A DNA stretch of 64,000 nt. Source: Brevipalpus yothersi. Lineage: Eukaryota > Arthropoda > Arachnida > Trombidiformes > Tenuipalpidae. The notes under the pieces are model-generated. The model saw only the letters and a program-made list of their open reading frames with translations, had not been told where the DNA came from and did no database searches. Made by a program: the position numbers and the translations under genes. This document shows positions 12,161 to 23,602 of the stretch, in pieces. Location: the NCBI GenBank assembly GCA_003956705.1, contig QZCP01000219.1, positions 1-64,000 of the forward strand, in the 5' to 3' direction. Each line of letters starts with the position of its first letter. Position 1 is the first letter of the stretch.

Positions 12161-12903
12161 ATAGTGGAGATTTTTTGAGAATTCCTAGGGATTCCCTGGT
12201 GATCAATGGATGGAAGCCTGGAATAATGACTGAAATTTCAATTTTAACTGAAAAGTCAACACTCAAATTAATGATTGGAAAGTCACTTCATCTCTTTGTA
12301 CAATATGAATGTCTAAAAAGTCACACTGACTTAGGTTTTTTCGCTCATTCTAGTGGTCCTAATGCCTCTTACGCTCTTCAGTCCTGGAATTTTTCAAATT
12401 TTCCACTCATTTCGAGCTTTTCCATTTTCTTTTCCTTCCTTTTATAACAAATGGTGAGAGTCACGTCTTTTGAGAGGCAAAAAATCCACCATCTTGTTCT
12501 TTCTATCTCCTTATCCACTATTCTCCTTACTCAGTTAACTGTAGGGACAAATTTTCAAAAATAAACCCATGTCCAAATCGATTAAGATAACGAAAATTTT
12601 GCTTTACTATTTTGCCTGATCTCTGTAAGCATGAAAAGAGAGAGAAGAAACCAATAGAATAATAACTCTCAATAGTGAGGAGTGGAAATTTGAGATCGAG
12701 TATAATTATATTCATCAAGCAACTCGGAGGCAATTCTGATGAGCAAAAAGGAGAAAAAGATGGAACAACTCTCACCCAAAATAATTTTTCTCGGAAAAGT
12801 TATTTTTTCCAAGAAACCAATTCTGGAACACACATCTCTATCAGATTTGAAGCACCTTCAACCAATCGAGCAAGCATTCTCAAATACTTTGGACCAAGTT
12901 TTC
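12161..12903. other. Gap between PI31-like gene and TAF1B 3' end
   Basis: No supportable coding sequence on either strand. Small frames at 12175-12447 and 12675-12993 are low-complexity or overlap the TAF1B tail in the wrong frame. Confidence 0.5.
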
Positions 12904-15311
12904 TCACTTGATGGACAATCTAGAGGATATTCTTTTTTCAATGATGAAAATTTTGGAAGCAACGTGTTTAAGGGAACGATTCAGAATGAATGAGCCGATC
13001 TCGAGGAATAGAGGCATCGGATCTTCCCATGTTTTGTGAGCTTGACTCCAATCACTTCGAGGTGGTCTTACCAGCTCACATGAACCAGCCTCTTCAAAGC
13101 ATATATGCTTGATATATTCTGTAGATTTGTCGAGGAAATTCGAATCAATAGCTGGAGCATCTAACCCGAGAGTTTGAGATCTATTGTGGATAAAATCTCG
13201 AGCATCCTTGAGAGGATATTGAGAAATGGTTGGAATCTTTATGGAAACAGATTCTTGGGAAGAAACTTCGAGATGCTCCATACTTTTGAGTAGATGGTCT
13301 GAAAATTCTTTAGAAGTAAGGCGAGCTAATAAAGATATTATAAATTAGGCACTTCATTCTCGTTTCACAAATTGCATTTTCTGCAAAATTTGTTTGTGAA
13401 CAATACCTTTTCGCTTAGCAGAGATATTGTCGATTCCTAGCCAATCATTTGCGGCTTGATTATAATAACAGGAGATGACTGTAGCATCATTGCATTCACT
13501 TTGCAAGCTAATTGAGAAAAGTTAATTAAATCTATGCAAAATCGTAAATAGTAACCTGTTAAAATAGTAACTTACGTCTTATTCAAAGGTATATAAAAAC
13601 GCTTGGCCGCTTTCCATACTCTTCTCGTATGATTCAACCAATCACTCCAAATGAAAGCATTTTCATGCTTTTCTTTAATATGTTTTATCACAATAGCTTC
13701 ATAACCCCTTTCGAGAAAGAAAACTTTCTTCACGAAAACTATCACCAAGGCAAAAGCCAAGGTCTCATAACATGGTAATTGTTTAGTATTAATATCAACT
13801 ACGAATTTCTCGGAGAAAAAATCGACAGAAAACTTGTCGAGAGAATCGGTGATTTGGTGTTCAAGGCTTGTTGGTAAATTGAGATCAATAAGGAAACGCC
13901 GAAGTAAGCTATTCAAACTAGGACTAGGAAGAAGTGAGATTCCGAGAAACTTGGTTAGTTGAGCGACATTAAGCTCCAGCCCTTTAGCACAAGGTAGCTC
14001 GGTTGGATGCAGAATTACGGAGTCTTCTCCAGGTAAAAGTAGCCAGTCTCGGGGTAGAAAAATATAAGGGTTGAAGTAGGTGAGATGACCGAGCTTGATC
14101 CAATGTAGTAAATCACATGTGAAATAGTTGAGATTCATTATCCTGAAAGCTATGATGATGAAAGCTATCGTTTTGTTCATTGTCATTCGTTCAATTGAGA
14201 TATCAGTGGATCTTTTTAGAAGACCCTTTACATTTTCCTCTCCAGCAACATTCTTTATCACTCGGCTTCGTTTTGATAGGTATGAATCAGAATCAAGATT
14301 TTCTAGCTGATTCAATGAGCTATCTTCAGGACTCATGGTTAGAGCTCTGGTCAAAATTTGTTCATTATCAGAGCGAACTTCATCTTCGTCATTAGTTGGA
14401 TCTTCTATTTTCTCAAGAGCCTTTCGAACTTGCTTGAAAACAGGGCGTAGAGTTCCATCACCAATTTTAGTTTGAGGAGGATAAGAGATTCTTCGATCCT
14501 TTAATGATCCAAAATGATCTTTTAGTAAGGCATCTTTTCCACAAGTTATAGGCAAAGGCTTTTCATTCTCTGAATCCATCAGTTCAGGATTTTTTTCTAC
14601 TGCAATAGGATCAGATTTTGAAGCCATGTTTCCGAGTTCAGATATATCACCCATTTGATATTCAACAATATTCAGAGCTGCACTACAATTGATGTCTAGG
14701 TTTTCCAGGTTTTCTTGATTATCGAAAGGATCTTGTTCACTATCCACATCACTGTTGAAGTCTATTCCACTTTCATAATCAAATTGCTGTGCTCCAATCT
14801 CCATCCAGTCGAAATTTCTTCTGATTCTCAAATCAGCTGTAGCGGCCCATGGACTCGGGTCTTGCTTCTTGCGAGATGGTCTCAATACCTGAGGAAGTTT
14901 GTGTTTAATAAGCTGAATATCTCTCGAATGAGATGTGAGATGTAATTTAGGCTCTTCTTGACCTGATTTAAAGGCTACCTCACATTCACACAAATATGTA
15001 GCCCATAGTCCCAGTAATATTTGACGGAAGTCAGATCCCAAATTGAGTTTTTCTGTCAACTCTTTACACTGATTGATGAGAATGAGATTGAAAGCCTCAG
15101 CTGTTGTCCAAGGGACACCAGTATCGTCAACTTTTTTCGTTCTTTCCTTTCGAACAGCAACTAATCCACCTCCACCGTAACCCGCTTCCTCTCTTTCGGT
15201 CATCTGTACAGTAGATCCAATTTTTTGTGATTGACATATTCTACAATAAAATAGAGCATCAATCTCTTCAAACTCTGATGATCCACACACAGTGCAAGAA
15301 TCCATTACCAC
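12904..15311 (-). CDS. TAF1B: TAF1B / Rrn7-type RNA polymerase I initiation factor
   Basis: SL1/core-factor subunit with TFIIB-like function at rDNA promoters, acting in the nucleolus. Three exons join in phase: 15311-13576, 13507-13407 and 13325-12904, giving about 752 residues (human 588; insect forms are longer). The N-terminus carries the RRN7 zinc ribbon C6-x2-C9-x13-C23-x2-C26. A conserved helical block follows (PWTTAEAFNLILINQCKELT...LWATYLCECEVAF), as in the cyclin-like region. A long acidic insert (about 190-370) precedes the second half (LHWIKLGHLTYFNPYIFLP, family-like). Start choice between Met1 and Met3 is open. GCTCCACCT at 15515-15523 lies 204 bp upstream. Exon-1 boundaries are certain; the tail is poorly conserved. 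Confidence 0.9.
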
Positions 15312-17722
15312 GGATAATCTTTAAGCAAAATATAAAATGAATCGCCCCGAAAAATAAAATAAACACAACACATCCACAAAACTTTGAGATATTAAGCACT
15401 TCCTTATTCACAGTGATTGACTAAAGAGTGTCCAAATTTTGGACTCCAAAACATGATGCCAAAAACACATGTCAAAACACTTTTTCCCGGGCATTTGTGA
15501 TGCAATAGCATGCTGCTCCACCTGTTGAAGAATTGAAACCCAAAAAATTGAACCCAAACTCTGGTTCATCAAAGCCTTTTAATAAAAGGCTTTTATTCAA
15601 AGGTGAATGAAGAGAAGTATGGAAGAGGCTCGACCGAGAAATATTAATCATCCGAGAGTTTTTTCTTGATTCTATTCACGATTAGCAATTTTATTGATTG
15701 TTCAACAAACATTTCCAATGCTCTAGAGTGAAAACTTGGTTGTTTCACAATCGACGGGAGCGATTGACAGTTTCTCCATCCAGAATGATGATAGAGGCTC
15801 AAATAAAGAATCTTATTCTGATCTGTTGGATTGTGAGGCTTCAAAAATGATTAACCAAGTTCTCTTCCAACTCTTTAGATTATTGTTATAAAGATTCTGA
15901 CATGGGTTTTCTTCACCACAATTCGTCTTATAGAACTGTACCAATATGTTCATTTTCATGAAACACTATCCCCAATATATTCAGATTTTCACTGGAAAAG
16001 TTCTCACAAACTGAGCTGCATCTGATATTGATTGGCTCCAAATTTTCGTTTGGTAACTGATTTTTTTTCTCATTCTTGATTATCTTTTACATCGTCTTGT
16101 GCATCAACAATTGAGTGGCTTGCAAGTGAATTTTTACTATTTCTGAGGACAATTTATTACTTAAGGAAACAAATGGAAAGACATGAGATTTTCGAGGATT
16201 TCAAATAGAGAGGTCTGGGCCTCTTGATGACCCCTCTTTTATGGCATTGATGGATCGGCTCAACAGCTTACCTCTGAACATAACCTGATTCCCTAAGAAT
16301 TGAAGATTCTGACAATTGCAAAAGAATGAAGCACATAATTGATATAATTATTACCTCAGTTAAGATTCAGCGTATTGTTCAATCATTTTATTCTTCAAAT
16401 GGTGCCGACTCAATGTAAATCTATTTCAATCTTTTATGATAATGATATTAAGTCAGCTAATAAGCTACAATCAAACACCAAATCTGTCTCAGTGTCAATT
16501 TTTTTACCCTCATAGTGTTTACAGACCAGTGTACAGTATGTTTGACCCATGGGTTTGCAAGATCAGACTGGAACTTTCAGAGATTTTTGGATCCATCAAA
16601 TGGAATTTTTCCAAAAAGATCTCACTTGAAAACTTTGCAAGCTGGACATAGGACTTTCTTGTTAAGGTACTCAAATTAAATATAGATGAAGATGATAGAG
16701 ACAGTAAAAAGAGGCAAATTAGAGGTAAATTTTTTCTCCAGTTACATATACTCAATTACAAATACTCGAGTGGAATTTTATGACTGGACAAAAATGATGG
16801 TTTTGATTCTATTGATCTGTCAAATTCGTTTCGAGAATAGGAGCAATCAAATTTTCTTCAGTTTATGCATTAATGTTTTTTGGAAAATGAATTTTTCCAA
16901 TCTCGATGATTTTTCTTTGGAATTGTCCGAGAATAATGAGAAAACGCCTTGATTAGCGTCTCGAAGTTTTTTTTCCTATATACTTAGAGCCTGTAACTCG
17001 ATAGTATCTCTATTTAGTGTCATCCTTGAACCTTTCGCAATAAGATATCTATTTTGAGGATTTTCCGCAAATTTTGAGCACAAATAAGAAGATTTGAATC
17101 TCATTTAGATACTGCTTCCCTCTTCATCTTTATCCTCCCACATACGATCACCGTAAAACATTGTTTACCTCACCTGTCATGGTGATCAGCATCTTTCATC
17201 TTCGTCCGACAAGGGAAGTGATCGAATCGATTTCTCACCAAAATACTTGAACAGAAAGATGAAGCGAATGGTTGGCGAAACTTTGGAGGAATCATGATGC
17301 TCCAGCGAACAACTCAAGGATGTACATTTCGAACTAAAACATCGAATAGGTTCATTTAAACACTGAAAATTTTGACGAGTTACTTTACTTGGTGCCTCAG
17401 CATCAGGGAGTAGTGAGTAGCTGGATAAAGTAACTGTCAAAATTTGAAAGGTCATTCGATTGTTACGTTATTTTGGCCGAAGAATGCCGAATACGTGTGA
17501 CGTTGGTAGATGATGGTCGGAACGGAGGAAAAACTTTTCTTCCTCTCTCAGTTGGTTTTATAGAAAGAAAGAAAGAAAGAAAGAGAGTGTGAGAGAGAGA
17601 GAGAGAGAGAGAGAGACTGGGGAAAAATTTGGAAAGGCGTAAGAAAAGTCCCCTGTTTAATGCCACTTGTAAGCCACTGGGCTCACGTTGGACCCACCCG
17701 AACACTGGCCTTGCCACGATAG
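15312..17722. other. 2.4-kb intergenic region
   Basis: TAF1B promoter side, then AT-rich unique sequence, with a (GA)n run at 17591-17615. A minus-strand 89-codon frame at 17186-17455 has several Cys but no signal peptide, splice partners or family match, so I do not call it a gene. Confidence 0.5.
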
Positions 17723-17760
17723 TATATAAGCTGGTGGCTGGGATGCAAACAGCATCAGTT
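17723..17760 (+). promoter_or_regulatory. TATA box and initiator of Tyr-rich peptide gene 1
   Basis: TATATAAG at 17723-17730 and TCAGTT at 17755-17760. The spacing puts the initiator A (17757) 34 bp from the first T, close to the arthropod TATA-Inr optimum. This suggests strong, regulated expression. Confidence 0.75.
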
Positions 17761-17834
17761 CGACTTACTCAGCAATTCAATTCGTTTCTTATTTTGCGCT
17801 TCTTGCCAACTCTCCAAACTCACCAAACCTCAAA

Positions 17835-18111
17835 ATGAACTCCTCAGTAAGTAGATGTATATACATATATTTCTCTTTTATTCGTTGTGAATAGAACTTT
17901 ACATTCTAATGATATTCGAACAATATTTTCATTCTATTGATAGATCATCATGGCTATCGTCCTCTTGGCCTTCGTTGCCGTCGCTTTGGGCCAATACTAT
18001 GCTCCATATGCAACTTATCCATATGCAGCAAGCTATGTTGCCGCTCCTCATTACGGATATGCTTACACATACCCAACCGCTGCCGCTTACACTTATGCAT
18101 TCAAGAAGTAA
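17835..18111 (+). CDS. Tyr/Ala-rich short secreted peptide 1
   Basis: Two exons, 17835-17846 (only MNSS) and 17944-18111, give 59 residues. A signal peptide (MAIVLLAFVAVALG) is followed by a low-complexity mature part of about 38 residues made of Tyr, Ala, Pro, His and Thr in YAPYATYPYAASY-like spacing, ending AFKK. It has no Cys. This composition suits cuticle, silk-like or structural secretion peptides of arthropods, but no specific family can be named. The first intron falls directly after codon 4, as in the paralogue at 20828. A TATA-Inr promoter and an AATAAA signal frame the gene. Confidence 0.85.
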
Positions 18112-18327
18112 CAGAACCCAATCTGACCTCAACAATCAAGATAGGACTCAACAATAGTTCTGGATACCCACAAAGATGCTTAGGCTCAATTCTCACCACA
18201 GTTCCATTAGTTTCCATCAGCACCGGATAGATAGCTTTTTTAAAGATGTTAGATTTTTTTAAATTTTTTGAACCAGTTTTTTAGCTAATCTCAGTTTTTA
18301 CAACTGGCTCTCTTCAGAGCTTTTGAT

Positions 18328-18333
18328 AATAAA
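18328..18333 (+). terminator. Polyadenylation signal of Tyr-rich peptide gene 1
   Basis: AATAAA about 220 bp beyond the stop codon. Confidence 0.65.
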
Positions 18334-20468
18334 CAGTTTTGTTGCAAATACAATTGAATTCTCATCATTACATGTGGTTTACACTACATGTTCAGTGTCA
18401 GTGTCAATCGCTCGTTCACGATAGATTGAAAGTCCTATGATCCGTGAAAAATCTTTGCTAGTTTGAGAAATGACACAAAACTTGATTCGAATACGATTTG
18501 TTGAGTGCTTAAAGCGTCTTGAAAGTGCAATGTTGTTAAAATGAGCAACAATAATATAAATTAAGTTAGTCAATATCAATTGTCTGCGGAGAATTTTTCG
18601 AACCATGTGAGCAAATACATGTGTAATGAGGCTTCATGCAATCTGGGAGTTGAATGCTAGTAGCTCTTACCGATTCAATCATTTTGCCTCATGAGGTTCT
18701 TCATCTACAGATTGCGAGGCTGATCAACTTGGATATATATGATCATCTCTGAGTTATCATGTCGAGTTTTTCACTTCAGCCTCAACCAAAACTGTATCTC
18801 TGTATCGAAGATCATCACGGACGAGTCGTGAGTAGAAACTTTTATTTTAAACTTCTCATCAGCTGGGAACAGGGTATGCATTGAGAATTTTTCGAACGAA
18901 CTTCTTGACTTTTCATCCTTCTGACAGAACCAAATTCAGATACACTGAGTGAGGCTATCTAAGTTGAAAATTTCTGAAGCGAATTGATGAAAGTCTAAGA
19001 AGCCGTTCTCCATCAAGATAATTATCATTTTTGTTTCGTCAACACTTCTAGAGAGTTAGCAAATATAAGTCAAGATTCCTACTGTTATGCAAAATAGATT
19101 TGATTTTATCATACTGAACGATACTTTTCTTCGAAAAGCAAAAATGGAAAATCTTTGGAAAAAATTCTATTTGATTGGATAAACTTCAATGATTGTTGAT
19201 CATCCCACCATTCATCGATAGTGCCACGATGTAGACTTGACTAAGTTTAATAGAAAAACCAGAAAAGCTTGCTAGGAAAAAAGAATGACATACTTGCAAA
19301 CGATACCTGATAAAATAGTCATGCCTATGATCGAATCATAGCTTATTATTTGGGAGGATTAATGGAGACGGATGTGTGAGTAGGATCACGTCAATGGATC
19401 CAGCAGTCATCAGTCAAAAGCAAATCAAAAACATCGGTGGGATGGACAATCGTGGAGCTAAGAAAAGAATAGAAATTCCCCTCCGCTGAGGTCTTGTTGT
19501 TTTCGAAAAAGAGTTTGGTGGGTGACTGACAAGATGGACCTTGAGTACATCACATGGATGGATCGTGCTCTTTTTTCATTAAATAATCATGATTTATTTT
19601 CTTCTACTAGGTAAAAGTCCCATTTTTCTAGAATTTTCACTCCGACAACCTAACAAAATTCAAACTTTTTTCTTAGTGAAAAAATTCCCAACATCAGTCG
19701 AAAGATCAGCATATTATTTGCATTAAATTTATCTTTAATCGAAGGCAAAACTTCGAAAGTCAACTTTTCCGAAATCTCATCCACTCCTGACTATTGAAGG
19801 AAGGCTGGCATGATGCTCATGTTATCAATCTGAAAAAATTCAACTTTTCTACCAAGTTTCATACTCTTGAACGATTTTCAGGCTAATTATAACGCTAAAA
19901 ACTTGAAAAATTAATCTACTCAGCAGGACAAAATATTTATTCACGGTATGTTTTTAATCTTACTTCAAGAACTTTCAGCGGACAACTTTTATTGGGCTCA
20001 ACTAATTCAATATTCGACAATTCAAAAATTGAAATCAAGTCAAGCCATTTTATTGTTCGAAATCATGTTGTGATTCATGATCAGAAAAGGATCGGATTAG
20101 ATAGTATCAACAAGTGAGTGTTTTGGTAAATTGAAGGCCATGTATTTCATTTGGCTGGTGAATCATGGAATCATATTCATCTGACGCCTGTCTATTTTCA
20201 AGTTCATCTGGAATTTTCTCGATAGGTTACGGCCAAATTTATAGAATCATCGGAAGACTAGATCTTGGAAGAAAATCAATCATAAGTCATGTGAGTACTC
20301 CACATTCAAGAAATCATCTTTATTCCCACAGGCTGATCAACGTCATGAGTATCCACTCAACCGCCTGGGAATCTGATCGATAACATTGAATTTCGAATGA
20401 AGTTGTTAAAAACTATTATTAGTTGATCTCTACTATTACAGAGGAAACAAGTTTCCGAATAGCTTTCT

Positions 20469-20518
<50 letters not shown>

Positions 20519-20716
20519 TTCTTGAAAAATCGTTCTAAACGCGCTCCTCTAGGCTAATATGCATCATCTTTTCGGGAAGATTCAAAGAACGAAAAAAACG
20601 GTTGTCCAAAATTTCAAGGCCTGATGGAGAAAGAAAAACATCCCATCTAAAAGGGTGGGAATATTTTCCATTGGTTACGTAGGAAGGAGTTGAATTCTCA
20701 AGCATCCTCAAGAAAC
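18334..20716. other. 2.4-kb intergenic region between the Tyr-rich paralogues
   Basis: AT-rich unique sequence with no supportable gene. A 45-bp (TC)n run lies at 20471-20515, about 200 bp upstream of the next TATA box, where it could act as a GAGA-factor-type promoter element. Confidence 0.5.
20471..20515. repeat. (TC)n microsatellite
   Basis: Perfect TC run of about 45 bp, roughly 200 bp upstream of the TATA box of Tyr-rich peptide gene 2. Confidence 0.97.
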
Positions 20717-20724
20717 TATAAAAG
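20717..20724 (+). promoter_or_regulatory. TATA box of Tyr-rich peptide gene 2
   Basis: TATAAAAG, 111 bp upstream of the ATG at 20828. No perfect initiator is seen at the expected distance. Confidence 0.65.
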
Positions 20725-20827
20725 GAACAGATCTTGGCCTGACCGCACAATTGTGAGTACATCTCGCTCTTCAAAAAATTTGTGATATTTCATCGCCCTA
20801 CACTCAATTCACTTAAGTTTTCTCAAA

Positions 20828-21184
20828 ATGCAATCTCTTGTAAGTTTCTCTTTCAAATTTTGCTCATTTGTGTTGAAATAATCACTATATTGATTCCTAA
20901 TCCTTATAAATTGTGTTCCTTTCTGCTCTTTTACAGCTGATTCTCCTCGTTTTTCTCATCATTGCTGTAGTTGCAGCAACTGCCCAGTTCTACTATGGTA
21001 AGTTTGATTGTCAAGGAATAATTGCAGCTCTTGAGTAAATCAGGGTCGACTAAGTGTCTTACCGTTAGAGAAAATCAATCTCAACATTAAATCATCTATT
21101 CCAGGTGTCCCTGCAACCTATGGCTATCGCTACACGTATGCTTACCCCGGCTATCCAGCCTATTATGGCTATTATGGAAAGTAG
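20828..21184 (+). CDS. Tyr/Gly-rich short secreted peptide 2
   Basis: Three exons, 20828-20839 (only MQSL), 20937-20997 and 21105-21184, give 50 residues. A signal peptide (LILLVFLIIAVVAATA) precedes a mature part of about 30 residues dominated by Tyr, Gly, Pro and Ala (YGYRYTYAYPGYPAYYGYYGK). It shares with the gene at 17835 a four-codon first exon, a phase-0 first intron, a TATA promoter, Tyr-rich composition and a C-terminal Lys, so the two are probably tandem paralogues. This copy has one extra intron just after the signal-peptide region. Likely a cuticular or secreted structural peptide; function not known. Confidence 0.85.
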
Positions 21185-21418
21185 TTCCTGTGAGGAACAC
21201 CAACAATCATGCATGAATGGAAAATGGCTCGCTGGAAACACTTCATAAACCAATCTCTCTCGTTAATTTCCGGACGATCAACTCCTCTGTATCTATTTTC
21301 TTCAAAAAAATTCCTAGCTCATCCGATGATTTTTTTAGATTTCAATCCGTTTGGCTAAATTAATTTTATTTCCTTTCTCCTTCTTGCTAATAGTCTATCT
21401 TTCAACCCGAAACTCATC

Positions 21419-21424
21419 AATAAA
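21419..21424 (+). terminator. Polyadenylation signal of Tyr-rich peptide gene 2
   Basis: AATAAA about 235 bp beyond the stop codon. Confidence 0.6.
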
Positions 21425-22501
21425 ATGCACTACCATCAACAGCTTTTTAAATTCCTGTCTGATGATTTGAGATGAATCACTGAAAGCTTTCCTTACTGAA
21501 AATAATTCACGAGAAAACTCTCAAAGTTATTGAAATTGAGAGATCATTTCACCTCAAAAGCTCAATTTGTGACATACAACAAATTAATTTTCTACTGTTT
21601 GGTTGGTGAAATGAAAATAATTACCAGATGATTTAGGAAGGAATTTCTATCTCAAGGATTTGGAAAAATCTCTGAGAAAGTCTTGTTGAGCGTCATACCT
21701 AAGTTTTCCACTAATTGACTATCATCGCTGCGACAGAAATAGGATAATAATCAAGTATCTGACCACTTATTAATAGTAAAAATTATTCCATTGAACACTA
21801 AATACGCTAAAAGCTAAAAAGAATAGAAAATTGACCCAGAGTACATAAATTTGTACTTTTGGAGTGAGAATTGAACGTACTTAGAAACATAGAAAAATCA
21901 ACAAGATCGTCCATGAAATTTTTTCAATTAACCCTCTGTCTCAAAACCTAGATTGTTTCTAGAAACATTTGACCAGAAATAAGAATTCTTCCCCATTCAA
22001 AAGTTTTTCGACAGCCAATACATGTAGTGACCATTTTCTTGACCAAGAGGCAATGTTAAAATTTGGTATTCAAGCCTCACTCAAAAAGTATCTCTCGTCC
22101 ATAATTTTAGAGACTAAGCTTTTCACTCTTCATGATGAATTGTTCTTATTCAAATAATTCGAATCAAATTATTCTCAGTTGGAAGAGTAATAAAATTGGC
22201 GCCGTTCTTATTCGTCAAAATAATGGGTTGAAGTACTCATGTACCAGTTTAAAGGGATCATTTCACATGCCAGTCTACTAGAGGGAGTATTATATAGTAT
22301 TATATAGTGTACACTATACGTATAGTGTATACAATGCATTTTTGTTGTTGGTTGTTCAAGTTCATAACATTGATGGTGTCGAATTGTATGTGTGATCTTT
22401 GCTTCTTTGTATTAGATATAATCATTTAAATAGATATTTATAAAATATTTATCGTAATATTGTTGTGTACTTGTGTGTGTGTATGCGATTGGTGAAGCAA
22501 G
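21425..22501. other. Intergenic region and promoter of the RING gene
   Basis: No coding sequence seen. Near 22196-22204 is a partial match to the CTCF-like core (GGCGCCGTT). At 22305-22326 two palindromes overlap. Confidence 0.5.
22305..22326. promoter_or_regulatory. Overlapping palindromes upstream of the RING gene
   Basis: TAGTGTACACTA (22305-22316) and ACTATACGTATAGT (22313-22326) are perfect palindromes that overlap. They follow two copies of TATTATATAG and lie about 180 bp before the ATG. Possibly a dimeric factor site or core-promoter region. Confidence 0.4.
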
Positions 22502-23602
22502 ATGTTCAAGAGACAAAAATTGCTCCCCGATGTGGTGATACCTGATCTGAAAATCAACGAGCGAGCCTCTCCAGAGCCTCCATGTTCTATCTGTTTGGGT
22601 ACAAAAGAGGAAAAATCATTTGCCAACAAATGTTATCACAGTTTCTGCAAAATTTGTCTCACAGAATGGTCTAAAGTTAAGCCAGAATGTCCCGTATGTC
22701 GCCAACCATTTGATCGGATAATATATCGGGTCAAATCGGTGGACAATTATGAAGAATTTTATGTAGATCCATATCGAAGCAGCCCTCTATTTGATGATCG
22801 GATACTTGAAAGATTAACTAATTTGGTGATGCCTCACAATTTTATGGCCCATCCTGAGTTGAATATGTTGAACATGTTTGAGCCTTACCGAGGACCTAGC
22901 CGGAGAACATTGCAAAGGAGTATGCATCATCATCGAGAGCGTCCCATGTTGAGTAGAGAGCGCCCAGATCCATCCGATAATTTCATGGCAAATCGATCTC
23001 TACGAGCATTTCGACCGATGGGCATTCAAAGATCATTCACATCAGTTATAACTCCTTCTGTTTCATTCTTTCCCTCTTCCTCCGTCGTTTCTATTGGTGT
23101 GCCAAGCCCCATGACCGCATCCTCCTCATCATCATCACATCGACAGATGCATGCTACTTCCAATCATGGTAGAAATGAAACAGGAACATTTCCTGATTCT
23201 GGTGAATCTCAAGTCAGACGTAATCAACCCGAGAGGCCTAAAAGACATCCTGCTCCGTCTAACCAAAGCAATCACGATGAGCCAATTCCAGGACCAAGTG
23301 GTCTTTGTCCGGGAAGTGGTCAAGGAAAAAGAAAATTTGTCAAAGTTGATGATGATGACTCAGATGAAGTACTATGTGTTGGCCATATACCTTCGTGCAC
23401 TACCTCTTCCTCTGCTCTCGAGTCATCATCGAGCCGATCCATTGAGCCCTCAATGCCCAATCCCAGCAGCGAGACCAGTTCAAGTGATGACTCGAATGAC
23501 TCAGTCGTTCTTGTCGTTGAAGACGATCGACCACCTAAGCCACCCAAGACTCCTGAACTTATTGACATTGTATCTGATTCTGATGATACGGATACAGATT
23601 GA
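22502..23602 (+). CDS. Topors-like RING-finger E3 ubiquitin ligase
   Basis: Single-exon gene of 366 residues. A C3HC4 RING is formed by C28, C31, C44, H46, C49, C52, C63 and C66, with Topors-like context (HSFCKICLTEWSKVKPECPVCRQPFD) followed by the IIYRVKSVDNYEEFYV stretch that follows the RING in Topors. The rest is low-complexity, Ser/Pro-rich and probably disordered. It ends with hydrophobic-acidic motifs VVLVVEDD and LIDIVSDSDDTDTD that look like SUMO-interaction motifs. Known Topors proteins are much longer (about 1,000 residues) and act as dual ubiquitin/SUMO ligases in the nucleus. This short form keeps the RING and possible SIMs only. No introns, so retroposition is possible. Plus-strand neighbours are unrelated. 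Confidence 0.85.
   Translation: MFKRQKLLPDVVIPDLKINERASPEPPCSICLGTKEEKSFANKCYHSFCKICLTEWSKVKPECPVCRQPFDRIIYRVKSVDNYEEFYVDPYRSSPLFDDRILERLTNLVMPHNFMAHPELNMLNMFEPYRGPSRRTLQRSMHHHRERPMLSRERPDPSDNFMANRSLRAFRPMGIQRSFTSVITPSVSFFPSSSVVSIGVPSPMTASSSSSSHRQMHATSNHGRNETGTFPDSGESQVRRNQPERPKRHPAPSNQSNHDEPIPGPSGLCPGSGQGKRKFVKVDDDDSDEVLCVGHIPSCTTSSSALESSSSRSIEPSMPNPSSETSSSDDSNDSVVLVVEDDRPPKPPKTPELIDIVSDSDDTDTD

Noticed and set aside
17186..17455. 89-codon Cys-containing frame on the minus strand
   Set aside because: No signal peptide, no convincing splice partners and no family resemblance; position and codon use do not separate it from chance.
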